NCBI GenBank assembly: GCA_008973525.1
Contig: WACJ01000394.1
Span: 124,001 to 188,000, forward strand
From: Stenopsyche tienmushanensis
Lineage: Eukaryota; Arthropoda; Insecta; Trichoptera; Stenopsychidae
Reading direction: 5' to 3'
Length of the DNA stretch: 64,000 nucleotides
Shown: piece after piece, positions 1 through 11,821 of the stretch
Position numbering within the stretch: position 1 is the stretch's first letter
How the letters are laid out: each line of letters begins with the position of its first letter
Translations under genes and position numbers: made by a program
Notes under the pieces: generated by a model
What the model was told of the DNA's origin: nothing
The model's input: only the letters and a program-made list of their open reading frames with translations
The model's database searches: none

Positions 1-880
1 TCATAAATACTTATTTTTTTAACAGAGCCATCTATTAGGCAAAGAAAAAATGTTTAAAATAAAATATGAATCACATTAATAAATTTGTAATATTCAAGAT
101 TCAAACCAATTAAAAATAATAAAAAAATATTTTTTTGTTAATATTCCAAAATAAAGTGTTTATTAATTTTAAAATATATATATAAATGGACTTAATAATT
201 AATATCATTACTCTTATTTAATACTGAATAATTCCTATTTATTACTAATTAAATTTTAATTTCTAACCATAGAGTGCGTGCTCGTAAATTAAAAATAATT
301 ATAAAAATATTTATTTTTGCAGGGTATTTTTATTTTTAGAAGAAGAAAATATATTTCTATTATAGCTATCTTTTAGCACCACGTTTTCTCGTAAATTTTT
401 CACTATGATTAGAAGTGAGTCCTTATATTTATCGCCTTTTGTGAGAACGCCACTTTAAAAAATTATAAAAACTCCTTAAATTGCAATAAAACTATGATTT
501 GCTATCAATGACAACACCACAAAAATGTCATATTTTTTACAAATAACTTGTTTTTTTTTGTTGAAATAAAAATAAATATGTTTACTAGTATCCAACAACC
601 TCAAGTAAATATGTTTATCAAAAAATTTTAAGATTACGAAGGTGACAGCTTCCTTAGGCGCTCCACGCAATGGGTTCGACGTCAGTCTTGTGCAATGGAG
701 CTATTGACTATGTATATAACGGATATCAATTGTTGCACAAATTAATACAACTATTTTAGGTTTTGAAAAAGTATTTAACCAAAAATATGTATATATCAGA
801 ATTAATATTTTTTAATAATATGAATATATATATTTGATCAGCTTCAAGAACTATGAATTTTTGCAATATGAGCACCGCGG
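1..880. other. A+T-rich stretch, nothing recognised
   Basis: Very A+T-rich, with homopolymer runs and TA-rich simple sequence. The only open frames are under 70 codons and match no family I know. No exon, RNA gene or terminal repeat was seen. Confidence 0.6.
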
Positions 881-884
881 TGCG

Positions 885-1000
885 ATGTGTGATTGATCAA
901 AATCCATCGTGGCGCGGTCTGTAAATGATGGTCCCGATCAACGAGTTGGCTGCGATGAACGACGGAACACTTTAAGACGTCATTCGTTCGGTAATAAACG
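885..1000 (+). repeat. Dispersed repeat, copy 1 (pairs with 28780-28890)
   Basis: About 115 bp resemble 28780-28890 in the same orientation. The shared core is a GCGCGGTCT block, then GATGGTCCCGA, AACGAGT and GGCTGCGATGAACGA, then an ATTCGTT block. It is more G+C-rich than its surroundings, which suggests an old mobile-element piece such as an LTR or untranslated region. The family is not identified. Confidence 0.5.
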
Positions 1001-2380
1001 TCGAAATGAAGCTGAAAATGTTGTATTTTTTCCAGTTTTCACTTCCAAGTTACAGTGTGGATTTAAAAATGCATCAGAACATATTGCACTTGTCAATTTC
1101 ACTGTATTATATACCCATTTCTCGCTTTAAGACGTAAAAACGATCCGGAAAAGTTGGCCAAAAAGCGAAAAGACGTATAACGGAATAGCTGAAACTAAGC
1201 AGAAGGTCGCTAAAAATACAAGCATTTTTGGCCGTATAACGAAATATCATAGGCCGTACATCGAAAAAGTGTGTATAAATAAAAAAAAACTTTTGTAATT
1301 TTGAAGTTTTGAATATTAGCTAATAATTACATATTTTTAAATCTGATCCAGCCTAAATTTTGTATACTGGATTTAATGGAGAATCACCACATTATAATAT
1401 TTTATCATTATAAAAATCTCTTAAGGAGATTATCTACGTTCAATGGATACATATGAGACCTGAAGAAGATTTTTAGCCATAAATGTAGGTCATATCCAAT
1501 TCCGATCTCTAAAAATAGTACTGAATAAAAATATGACTTTTCGAACGTCGTTTCAATTCGATAACTTCCAGCATTCTTTGGAGATTAAAGTTACTTGTGC
1601 AAGATCACTGCAAGTGCACAAGCAATAAAGCGACAGTATATGAAAATAACGATTATACAACTATTTCTAGAATTTCAATAAACCGCATTTCCCTTTAAGG
1701 GTTGATAGATTTCCACCGGCTCAATATTTTATTTCAAAGCTTTTACGATTCCACATCCGCCACTTTCAATAAAGTTGGAATGTTGCGTATATCGGAAAGT
1801 ATGAAAAATATAATGTATAGCATAATATACGCCATGGGGGCGTAAAATTTCAATATCAATACAATATGAAGCTCTCAACCTCTGAAATGGTTCACACCAG
1901 AGAAATATTCGATGTTTCGATAAATTTCGAAAAATTATCATTCTCATGATGATGCGCCGAATGTGGGCATCCATTAGCTTTAATGGATGTATTAAAACCC
2001 ATTATTCCATGAATAATCCCCGAGGGATTATACGAGTATATTTAGCCGGGGGTCGGTCTTAATCCTGTTCCAATATTCGGAAAAAATGTCTAGCGTAACG
2101 TCGTTATCGATAGAAACGCTTAAAAATATCACCGAAATTCGGTCCGCAATATAAAGTTAAAATATATTTATGGGAGGCCTGTTGTATTTTTTGCGGCCAC
2201 TTCGCGAAGCAAACATTGATTTTGTAGTCGAACGGAGAAAGTGTTCGGTTATAATCAATTTTTGCCGTGTATAAAAATAAACACCTTTCTCTCAGAACCG
2301 CGCAGCGTATGTCAATCTTGTATATGAATAAATTAGCTTCAACACTGTTGATAGTACAAAATATTCGTAACAATACACAC
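1001..2380. other. No recognised gene
   Basis: A+T-rich sequence with only short frames (81 codons or fewer). The longest lie on the minus strand at 1729-1974 and 2104-2373 and have no recognisable motif. Nothing else is supported here. Confidence 0.5.
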
Positions 2381-2385
2381 GTGAT

Positions 2386-2612
2386 CGATCGCTCCTTGCG
2401 CGTGCACCGTTGCCACTTGGTTGGTGACGCGCAGGAAACGGGAATCGGGAGGAGTCAGCGGTTGGCCTTGGCTGCGGGAGGACGTCCTTCTCGCAGCCAG
2501 ATCTCTCATGCGCATGGAAAGAGACTTTTTGTTCGATGCCCTTCCATCCATGATCCGAAAGATGAACGAACCCGTGCGTTAGCCGCCCCCGCTTCTACGC
2601 AACAATACATAT
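2386..2612 (+). mobile_element. Solo-LTR fragment, LTR family L (copy L1)
   Basis: This G+C-rich island matches the middle and 3' part of the complete copy at 56211-56690 (opposite strand). Shared landmarks are GATCGCTCCTTGCGCGTGCA, GTGACGCGCAGGA, a CTTGGCTGCGGGAGG block followed by its complement CGCAGCCAGA, and a final GAACGAACCCGTGCG segment. The 5' third of the LTR is missing and no internal retrotransposon sequence flanks it. The open frame through it (2267-2617) is probably not a gene. Confidence 0.65.
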
Positions 2613-2619
2613 TATGATC

Positions 2620-3635
2620 AATTTAAATAAACCATTACATTAAAAAGGAGTTAATTTCATCAGTCGTCTTTGGAAATACACGATACCACATTTATGCCGC
2701 ATGTTGAAATAGTGGTTGAAATACCATCTTTCAGTCGATAAACCATATCTTTCTCAGCCTTGATGTCGCGTAATAGTGTAATCAAATAAATTAATCCATG
2801 AGACTTAAAACTTATATATAAAAATAAACCTACATGTCTCTGATTATTTGCATTTTTTGCTAGATGTATAGTTTAAAATATTTATTTCATTATTAAGAGC
2901 TGCAATAAAAGATATAATGCAATTTTCTACCTTATCAAGTTCAATATACTTTTAACAATGGGATAACTTGAGGGTCATTTTGATGGTTTAAATCGTGTTC
3001 TTGAATAATTTTTCTTAATTACTCTAAGTTTTAAACACTTTCATGATAATGGAGCCATCAGACGATAAAATAAGAGCAAAATGCACTTTACTATGAATAG
3101 CTACAAAGTTCAACGTGATTTGATTGGGCTTATATTTTTATGAAATTCTAAAAAATCGGGCAATGAAAATGCTAAGTAGCTTTGTCTGAGCCTTTCGCCA
3201 TGAAAACATTTCAATTCATTCTCAAAGCAAAGCAAAACCAATTTAAAAATGAAATCAAAAATATTTCTTTTACAGCCTGTGGTAAACTTTAATGTCATAA
3301 TCATAAAGCAATGGAGAGCTTAAACACATATCAAAGGAGCTTATTTTTTGTACGAATTCTTAAGCGTGAACTTGCTACAAAGACATTATATTTATCGGTT
3401 TTTACCCGCTTATGCCACTATGATACTTAAATATCAATGTATCATCGATGGGTTGAAAAATAAATACATATTTTCGATCAAAGTGCTTTGTGGTATGGGG
3501 TCTTTTATCATTAAATTTTATTGTAAATTATTTAATAATATATGGCAAATTATTATGGAAGATTATAGTTTTGAACAGTATGTGAAAATTATTAAATTTT
3601 TTAAATTCAAAATCAGTACTGCGTTCGAGAAACGT
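2620..3635. other. No recognised gene
   Basis: A+T-rich sequence. The 100-codon frame at 3348-3650 starts at TTG and has no family motif. Its end runs into the DDE transposase relic that follows. Confidence 0.5.
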
Positions 3636-3639
3636 TTGG

Positions 3640-4210
3640 CAAAAAAATAATATTTGGCGACGAGGCTAATTTTAGAATGAATGGAATACACTTGTATCAA
3701 ATGCATCTCGAGAAATTGGTCGATGATAAGCAACTTCTCGTGTGTCTAAATAGGATGATATGAATACCGACGACTTAACGACGTCTTATGTGGCTTCGCA
3801 GATACATTGCGTCTAATGGAACGAAACTGATTGCTCAGGAGGCAATAGCCATGAGGAATCGTCGGATAACCTTGGATGCGGGAGGACATCCTTCCCGCGG
3901 CCAGATCTCTTTCACGTGGTTAATAAAGAAGTCATATAAGAAAAGAGTCTTCTTATTCGACGCCCATCCACTTCCATCCATCCGTCCAGCTACATAACGG
4001 CCCGAGAGCAGAACGAACCCGCATGCGCGCCCCCGTGGAGTGCCCCGCTCTTACGCTTCACCCTCAAAGTCAACATTACGAACGTACAAATGCAGGCAAA
4101 TTTATGCAATAAAGTCATCAAAAATCGGACCTCCCGAATACGTGCTACCAAGCAAAGCCGCGTCGAACATTTGAACGACGTTGCATTTCATACCTAATGC
4201 CAATGAGTGA
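3640..4210 (+). pseudogene. DDE transposase relic, interrupted by an LTR fragment
   Basis: Two pieces of one transposase gene flank an LTR fragment. The left piece (about 3650-3770) starts with IFGDEANFRMNG, which resembles the (F)SDEAHF.L(N/D)GY block around the first catalytic Asp of an arthropod IS630/Tc1-mariner-like DDE transposase. The right piece (about 4062-4195) reads TLKVNITNVQ...NKVIKNRTSRIRA...HLNDVAFHT, which resembles the family C-terminus. The middle, with the second and third catalytic Asp, is absent. The same family recurs at 13150-13600, where the middle survives. The gene is dead. The family call rests on remembered motifs, not a search. Confidence 0.6.
3771..4056 (+). mobile_element. 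Solo-LTR fragment, LTR family L (copy L3)
   Basis: The sequence starts at a block like TGGC..CGCAGA.ACATTGCG and runs through GATGCGGGAGGACATCCTTCCCGCGGCCAGATCTC, AATAAAGAAG, a CCATCCATCCGTCCAGC stretch and GAACGAACCCGCATG. It matches 56211-56690 read on the minus strand. It separates the two halves of a transposase relic, so it probably arrived after that gene. It lacks the 5' end of the LTR and any clear target duplication. Confidence 0.6.
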
Positions 4211-4214
4211 ATAT

Positions 4215-5600
4215 ATCACACACAACTTGTTATCTTTACATTTAAAAATCGAGCGTCCTCATTTGAAAACCCTATTTATTCGCTTTATTTATAAAAGGTC
4301 TATTTTAAATTCGTTCATTTTCTTCTGTATCCATATCTGAGTTCAATACAAGTTATTTCTTAATGCGATATAATTGAAAGCTTTCAATACATTTTATTTT
4401 TTTACATTGATATATTACTTGTGAAAAGCAAGTAAAATATCAACGTAAGCAATTCACATACCGCTGGCTCATAATATATAGAAAATCGTATTTAATCTAA
4501 AGATTTATTTTTATCTTTCAATATCGCTCCGGTCCCATTTTGTAAGCCATAAAAATGAGATTAAAACCGATCGCGTAAATAAAGTATATTTATATGCTCG
4601 AACACAATGTAATGATATTGAACGTGCGCATTGAAAGGATTAAGCCAAGACCTGCCCTGCCCTGCATGAATTTCTTATGAATTTTATTTTTTTTATATCA
4701 AAATTAAGATATTGACGTATTATATTCTTAGTCACATTCCATAAATGATGATGACATCTACAATACATATGAATCAATTAATTGTATGACAAATCGACTT
4801 CTCGAGATCTTCTCTCCAATACCATCGAACTTTGGCCCGAAAAAGAAGGAATTCTTTCTATCTGAAGTCAAAAATATAATTTTCTGAGAAATATATATTA
4901 TAAGGTTCGTTGCTATTTGAAGATCGTTATTTGACTTTAAAGAAATTAGATGAGTGTTGTTTGCAATAAATATTGTATTTAGAGAGCATTGTGATTATCG
5001 TCAATGAGATCATACATAAAAATACGGGATGATGATGCTAAAAATGCTCAAAGAAACACAGTCATCATGAATTCATCCAATAACAGTTTAAATTGTGATA
5101 ATTTCAGCTGATCTTAATTTAGGCTTTAAATCTACTTTGATTTTAGGCATTGATTGAATATAAAAGATTCGAATTTATAACAAAATTTAGGTTCCTTGTA
5201 CACAGGTGAGCATTTAACGACACAGGCTTGTAATTTACTCGGAAATTTATGACACTTGTTACAGTAGAATTCTCTCGGGATCCCTGAACTTCTATTAGAG
5301 GGCTTGTGTGATTTATATCCTGGAATGTGGCAACAAAGCTACTGTTCAGCCATAGAAAATTGTTCTACTCTTGCTATTGAAACGTTAGATAGAAGGTATT
5401 TGCGATTGCTTTTTAACATTATTTAACCTCAATCAGTCATCATATTAATAAACCAATAACTTACTGATAAGAACATTTACCATGTGATATCCAATATAAC
5501 GCAGCATTTTAAATAGTTTGATCATGCTTTTACAAATGGACAAAGTTAGACTTGCATATTTATCAACTGTAGAATATGTGGCTAGATAGAAACGTAAAGA
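4215..5600. other. No recognised gene
   Basis: A+T-rich sequence with no frame above 75 codons and no terminal repeats found. Nothing is supported. Confidence 0.5.
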
Positions 5601-5611
5601 TATATAATTTT

Positions 5612-5780
5612 GAATAGGATGGGTGTTATGGGGTAGGATGGGCATTGCATGGCCAAACGCGAAACGAAACACATGTTATGCTTTCTTGACAACATAAAAA
5701 AGTAGTTCTTTTTGTACATTTAATAAATTAATTATGAGTTTGAATTTTTTTTAACTAAATAAGCGAATATTTTTTGGAAA
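5612..5780 (-). repeat. GGGGACCC-end repeat family P, decayed copy P1
   Basis: A GAATAGGATGGGTGTTATGG / GGTAGGATGGG double motif (5613-5650) is followed by a TAACTAAATAAGCGAATATT segment near 5750-5775. Both appear in the same order and orientation at 19351-19648 and in reverse at 33639-34058 and 51661-51925. The terminal GGGTCCCCCT seen in those copies has decayed here. Probably a remnant of a small non-autonomous DNA transposon. Confidence 0.45.
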
Positions 5781-5789
5781 TTGCAATAA

Positions 5790-7520
5790 TAACATAATAC
5801 ATTTAAAAAGTGAACAAAATAATTTCCCATCTTATTAAATAATATTATTCACATATGAATCATTGGTTTCAATTATACTAATTATAGGTCATGTTATTTC
5901 AAATGTCAGAGATATTTTTTAAGCAATAATATCCCACTGACAATTGAAGTTTCTTGGATATGGCTTTATTTGATTAAAAATAAATTAATGCAGCTATCTA
6001 ACAAGAAAACGTACCCAAAGTTCTAGCCCGCAATAGATATTAATAAGAATGAAGTAGTCCATATCTTGACATTTAAAATACATTAAATGGAATAAAGTTC
6101 ATGGGAATCAGAGCTGATAAACGCGAAAGTTATTTTTGCATCGAAATAAAACAAACGCTTTATTTCTATCGAAATCTGTTGGATTATCCAAAAAACGGAC
6201 GAAATTTCAGCAAAACTCGATCAATAATTAACCCTTTGAAGAGTATTATCGCGTATTGGCGATCGAATTCTTACACGTTGAATTGAGACGGAAACGGAGA
6301 GAGTCTTTTGCAGCTCGGAAATTGTGAATCAGAGAGAGAATAATAATGATAACCCAAATTTATAACCCGAATATGTGCTTATCCGATGTTTATAGATCAT
6401 ATATGGTTTCATGGCAAGATTTGTAGAAATCCCCAGGAAGTATTAATTTTTCTGATCGATCGTTTCGATTCAAGTTAAGCTTGATTTTATATATCTAAAG
6501 TAAATACTGATGGGTAAGTAAATAACTAGGGCCAAGTCAACTAAAAACCATATTTAAAGACAATGACACCTTTAGAAAAAATGAACCTTTCAAAGCCAGT
6601 TTACCGTATATAAGAGACAATTTTAATGAAAAAAGGGCATGTCAATTTGTATTGTACAGAAATACTTTAAATAAATAGAGTACAGAAAAAAACTAAGGAA
6701 CGAATGAAATTGATCGGCCTTCCACCAACTCAAGAACTGAGCTTTATCAGTCGGCAGTATGAGTATACGTTGTTGACAGGTTTTCGATAAAATCTCAAAC
6801 CTTTTTATATCGGAACACGTGTTTCATTGAAAAATTAAACTCCAACGATATAAGCACTGGCGTGTGTATTAATCTGTAGTTTAATTTGAGAAAAAAGAGC
6901 TAGAAACTTTCGTATTATCAAGCAGACAATGTCCTTATTTAGAATTTTATACAAGAAATGTAATTATACAGTTTTTTTTCAGAATAAAAAGAAATGGAAA
7001 AATTAATAATAAATAATTCATAATTTAAAAAAATACATTAGTAGCACAAGGAAAATAATCTGTTTCCCCGTGTGACCTTAGAATGTGTTCATGAAATAAA
7101 GAAAAGCGTCATCGATCAGCTTAATTGCGGGAATATGCCGCCTTCCCGCCGGTATCGCCCATAGTCTCGTAGCTGTAGTCTCTCTCCAAATAAATTTTAA
7201 AAAATTGCTGTTAAAAACCCGACCATCTTCATTCTCCCATCCAGTCTGTATCAGCATTGAAATGGGCACATGTTAATCGACGGGCGTCCGGGCCAAGTAT
7301 GATACAGATGTTGTGCCATCGGTCATTACATAAAAATGTATTTGTAATATCATTACAATATGACAGAAATTTGTCAATGATCATAATCTTATCTTTTGAT
7401 TGAATGAAAACATTATGAACCATGAACACAGGGCCGTAACTATGGTTTAAAAAATAAAAAAAAACGTAAACCCCCCTCCAACAAAAAAAGTTTAAAAAAA
7501 TGCCGAAAATGAGATAATTT
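5790..7520. other. No recognised gene
   Basis: A+T-rich sequence. The frames at 6101-6286, 7078-7269 and 7229-7429 are 66 codons or shorter and unrecognised. No mobile-element signature was found. Confidence 0.5.
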
Positions 7521-7525
7521 CAAAT

Positions 7526-7815
7526 AAAAAAATGGATTTCTTTCGGGAAAGGGTCACTTTTAGGATCAAAATCATGAACGTAAAAAAATGGATTTCTTTC
7601 GGGAAATGGTCACTTTTAGGATCAAAATCATGGACGTAAAAAAATGGAAAATAATAGATTTCTTTCGGGAAAGGGTCACTTTAAGGATCAAAATCATGGA
7701 CGTAAAAAAATGGATTTCTTTTGGGAAATGGTCACTTTTAGGATCAAAATCATGGACGTAAAAAAATGGATTTCTTTCGGAAAATGGTCACTTTTAGGAT
7801 CAAAATCATGGACGT
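7526..7815. repeat. Tandem array, 56-bp unit, five copies
   Basis: Five adjacent units start at 7526, 7582, 7638, 7704 and 7760. Each opens with seven A then TGGATTTCTTTCGG, contains GGTCACTTTTAGGATC, and closes with AAAATCATGGACGT. Units 1, 2, 4 and 5 are 56 bp. Unit 3 is 66 bp because of a 10-bp A-rich insert after ATGG. Copies differ by only a few substitutions, so the array is young or homogenised. The minus-strand frame through it (7694-7876) is a by-product of the repeat. Confidence 0.95.
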
Positions 7816-7829
7816 AAAAATTTTTTAAA

Positions 7830-8865
7830 TAGTGTGGATCGGGCCTCAGGCTGCTCGAACAGGCTAGGTACCACAAATGACCGAACCAATATGAGTACCA
7901 TGGGAAAGGGGTAGCCCGAATGGTGGCTCGAATTCGCCAAAAATAATAAAAACCCAGTTTTAAAATATTGAAAAAACGAAAAATTTGATATTGACTTAAA
8001 ATATGGTGGTGGTGGTGTTGTGGCTTAGGGATATATTTCGGCGACTGAGGTTACTAATCTGGTTTTCATTTATGAAATAATGGGTTGGCATATATATTTA
8101 AGCATTTTGAACAATAGTTTATGACAAAGAGCATACAAATTGGATTTGAGCAGTCGTTCAAAATTTAATCAAGACAATGCTCCAAAGCACCAATCTCTCC
8201 TTATTACTTTTAAGCTTAATTAATCGTTGCTATTATATTAATGGGGTATTTGTTTTTATGTATGAAATACAAAAAAACATCGATTGTATCTTAAGACTTA
8301 CCAATTAAGGAGCATTTAATTTAGTGACATTACCAATCAGTATTGTTTAATCAATACTTTGCGATTTCTCTAGAAGATATTATCCAACAGGAATGACGCA
8401 AGCTGGAGGTTAAATTGTGAAATATAAAGAGAATAAACACTGCGCCATATTTATCTCTGACTCATGTCTGTCTATTGCTGGTCTTGTAACATTAGTGTGA
8501 CTTTTGAAGTCGACTGGTGAATACGTGTAGTGTAAGCAGCTGTCGTCCATAGTCGTTGACAGTTAATCTATGCATTTGGTGACGTATTTGAGTCTCTGGG
8601 TCATTTTGATGTCAGTGATTACATAGAAATCATGTTGTAGAAAAACACGTTTAACATTAAAATAGGATGCGCGCGCATTTGTACGTATTTATAACTAAGG
8701 TGACCAAGGTTGTATTATATATGACTAAGGTGACCAATGCGTTTTTTCCTCAAAACGGGACATCTACACTCATCTCTCGAATTACGCGGTATTCATTTTG
8801 CATAGTTTCATATTTACGCGGACTAGGAAAAACAATATATATATTTTTTAACAAATATTCAAACT
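7830..8865. other. No recognised gene
   Basis: A+T-rich sequence with a short (GGT)n-like run near 8005. There are no long frames and no recognised element. Confidence 0.5.
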
Positions 8866-8867
8866 GA

Positions 8868-9055
8868 AAGATCTGTTGCCACTCGGACCCGAGCCCAATA
8901 CAGTTTGAGCGACTTTTATGTATTAACATCCACGCTGCATGACCTGCCTAAAAATGCTTTGTTGTGCATGTCCATGATCTCCCGATTAGGCTTAATGGTT
9001 TCGGTGCCAGAGATTCATCTCAGAGAATATCATGTTTTTACCAAAGAAACTATAC
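8868..9055 (-). mobile_element. RTE-type retrotransposon fragment (C-terminal region)
   Basis: The plus strand aligns by eye with the minus-encoded 3' part of the intact RTE element (about 39940-40125). Shared pieces are GCCACTCGG, GCATGACCTGCC, ATGTCCATGATCTC (ATGACCATGACCTC in the intact copy), GATTAGGCTTAATGGTTTCG and an AGAGA block. Read on the minus strand it is a decayed copy of the zinc-knuckle-like region after the reverse transcriptase domain. Neither end of the element is present. Confidence 0.6.
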
Positions 9056-9059
9056 TGAA

Positions 9060-10930
9060 TATCATAATTAACTCCAATGAAAACATGTTGATAATGGTGC
9101 TCCTATTCTGAAAATAGCACATTTCTGCATCCCGACGCAATGCTCGGGAACAAAGAGATAGGCTATCTAAAAATGGGACGACTCCGTTCAAGACGAGACA
9201 TATGGTCACTTTAAATACGACGCTGATCGTTATGTGTTTAAAAACACATTCTGTTTATCGTATTATAAGGAATTTAGATTTGATTAGAATTATATTATTT
9301 TATCGTTTGAAATAAAAGCAGGATGCTGGCATGACACCCACCAGATCTTAAATAGTGATATATGAGTGAATGTAACATTTATTTTAACTGAGTAATCCCC
9401 AAATGATTTGACGTTTTTTCATATTTCAGAATACAATGATTGACAATGATCGTGCAGCCTGGAGGTGATTTTCAACATCGACATGCTTAAATTTGTTTTC
9501 TTTTCGCTGTCAATATTCCCATGGGCACACAAATTTAAGTGCTCATCGGGATATTAACAGGGACGATGGACAAATGTATCACATTAAGAAGAAATAGACC
9601 AACAATTGATTCATCGTCGTCGAAAGACGTCATCTGCCACTGTTGGAAATGTTTAAACTGGACGTATAAACAGTGCAGCTTGAACATTTCCAACCTTGGC
9701 GGAAATGGACGAAATCAGCACGAATCTCCAAGATATTTATTTGAATCATTATTAATCATTTCCTTTGATTTTTTTTTAGATATAAATATTTTAATTTCAC
9801 CGATAAAAGCCGATATATCGGCTCAGAGTATTTTTGGCAGTTCACCTAAAGTCAATATATCGGCTTTAGGTATTCAAAGAGTTAATTATTGTTTTGTTTG
9901 TATTTTAATATTTCTTTTTATAATTTTACATCAAATCTTTAACACAAAAACCTAAATTCAAATATAATATATTTGTTCCAAATTAAATTGTATATTATTT
10001 TTTTATATGGAAAAAATCAATTTAAAAAATATATCTCACTCACATTCATTGTTAACAGAGTATGGAAAATTTCTTCTCCATAATAAAAATGGCAGCCCGG
10101 GGAAGAATAAAAAATAAAATCGGTTCATTATCACCCTTCTCTCTTTTATTCAAATTCGCAATGAATAAATTCACAATAAATGAACGATCGTGTGAATATC
10201 ATTACCAAAATTGAATCAAGATTTGTGTGCTCGCTTATCATTTTTAATACATTCACATGGATTTTCACATGAAGAATATTTTTTTTTGCTTAGTTAATTT
10301 CTGAATATTCAAAAGCCCTAAATAATGTTGAATAATCCCATTGTGCCGTAAAACAAAGCCCGTTTGATCGCTGGAAGGTATTAAAGCTATTGGGGAAAAT
10401 TCTGTAAGGTTAATTTTAACCTCTTCAAACTATTGGTTTGCGAATTTAAAGCCGATTTAGCAATCCTAAATTCAAGATCTATACCTCAATAGTCTTCCCA
10501 GGAAACACAAAAAGTACATTAATATTTGATAAAACGACAAATATCGATATTCAAAATATATGTATGTAAATCATCAATTTTTCTATTATATAACCACTTT
10601 TTTTAATAATAGAAATATTTCGACTATTTAATTAGAAAAAACGCGCGATTAATCTCTTGTAAATGGTATAAAAATATTCGAAGATCATACAATTAATACT
10701 GTAACGGTTGATGGTACAACATATGTATCATGGCCACCACGACTATTATTGAATGATAAAACCACGTGTATAGCATGTCTCGGCCAACATATTATATAAG
10801 AAAAGGAGAATCGTATGTAATCTGACTCCTTCATATAAATCATATACACATTGCTACACGCATGCGCTACGCCGCCGCCATGTGCCTATTTTATTATATA
10901 TTACACAGTGCAATCTTTAATAAAATTATA
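9060..10930. other. No recognised gene; two small palindromes
   Basis: A+T-rich sequence. The 138-codon frame at 9539-9955 begins at GTG and resembles no family. Two short inverted repeats lie inside it (9808-9823 and 9844-9871). Nothing else is supported. Confidence 0.5.
9808..9871. repeat. Pair of palindromic sites containing TATCGGCT
   Basis: AGCCGATATATCGGCT (9808-9823) is a perfect 16-bp palindrome. About 20 bp on, ACCTAAAG (9844-9851) and CTTTAGGT (9864-9871) form 8-bp arms around another copy of the ATATATCGG core. Function unknown. Confidence 0.6.
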
Positions 10931-10932
10931 TT

Positions 10933-11330
10933 TGTTGGCGTGGGCGATTTACCATCCGCGTGTAATAGCACTGTTAATCTGAACAGATTTAATTCGCCAG
11001 ATTAACAGCGACATCTTTTGTCTCTCGTTAAACGTAATGTGTTATTTTAACAGCGTCATCTACTATGGTGTTGTAGACACATCGCGTCTGCAATACCGAC
11101 CGATCACTTCTTGCGCGTGCACCGTTGCCGATTGGATAGTGACGCGCAGGAGGCGGGAGTTGAGGAGTCGTCGGTTAGCCTTGGCTGCGGGAGGACGTCC
11201 TTCCCGCAGCCAGATCTCTCTCTCTCTCGTGTTTAATAAAGAGTTATCCAGATAAGAAAGTCACGGCCCGAAAGAAGAACGGGAGGGGGGGGGGGGTAGC
11301 CGCTCGGGGACTCTGTCCCAAAGAAAATAG
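10933..11330 (+). mobile_element. Solo LTR, LTR family L (copy L2, nearly full length)
   Basis: Starts TGTTGGCGTGGGCGATTTAC, matching the start of the complete copy at 56211-56690 (TGTAGCGTGGGCGATTTATC on its minus strand). It then follows that copy through TTTTAACAGCGTCATC, CCGACCGATCAC, GTGACGCGCAGGA, CTTGGCTGCGGGAGG and CGGGGACTCTGTCCC. A roughly 38-bp insert with an inverted repeat splits it near 10971-11008. A poly-G run near 11282-11296 and lost sequence affect the 3' part. No internal retroelement genes adjoin it. The frame at 11037-11255 is not considered a gene. Confidence 0.7.
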
Positions 11331-11422
11331 TTTTTGTTCGCCAAATCAAATCGGAGCGTGTCTATAATATCTACAGTAATATATTATCAACAATTAGAGC
11401 GAATGAAATAAGAGCTTATAAA

Positions 11423-11528
11423 CAGGGCTTCGGACCGGAATGAAACCGATAACCGCTAGAACCGTTATTATTCCGGAACGAAAACCGTAACCGAACCGAA
11501 ATGAAAAAAGTCACAGTTCGAGGCCCTG
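11423..11528. mobile_element. Short hAT-type MITE with 8-bp duplication
   Basis: This 106-bp element begins CAGGGCTTCGGACCGGAA and ends TTCGAGGCCCTG, so its ends are inverted repeats of the CAGGG type used by hAT transposons. CTTATAAA flanks it on both sides (11415-11422 and 11529-11536), the 8-bp target duplication expected of hAT. The inside is rich in ACCGnAACCG motifs. A related, older copy lies at 21710-21856. Confidence 0.9.
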
Positions 11529-11821
11529 CTTATAAAATCAATCTGTTTTAGTTATTAATAAACAAAATAATACTTCAACAGCACGCTGGGCCATATTAAT
11601 AAATGGAAATGCAAAACTTGATTGTACTTTGAAGACTGTAAAACTCAGATAAATTAAATATTTTCTCTTTTATTTGAACAATTGCAACTATTTGCTAAAG
11701 CTGTTTCTATTTGTTATCTATTAATGGCAACCCAATAGCCTACTTATTTGAGTACGTGCAAGAAGATCTTCATTACGGATACCTCTCGATCAAAGAGGAT
11801 TAGCCCAAATAAATATGATTA

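Noticed and set aside
9539..9955. 138-codon plus-strand frame with several Cys
   Set aside because: Starts at GTG; the Cys spacing fits no zinc finger I know and the C-terminal part is only hydrophobic A+T-rich translation.
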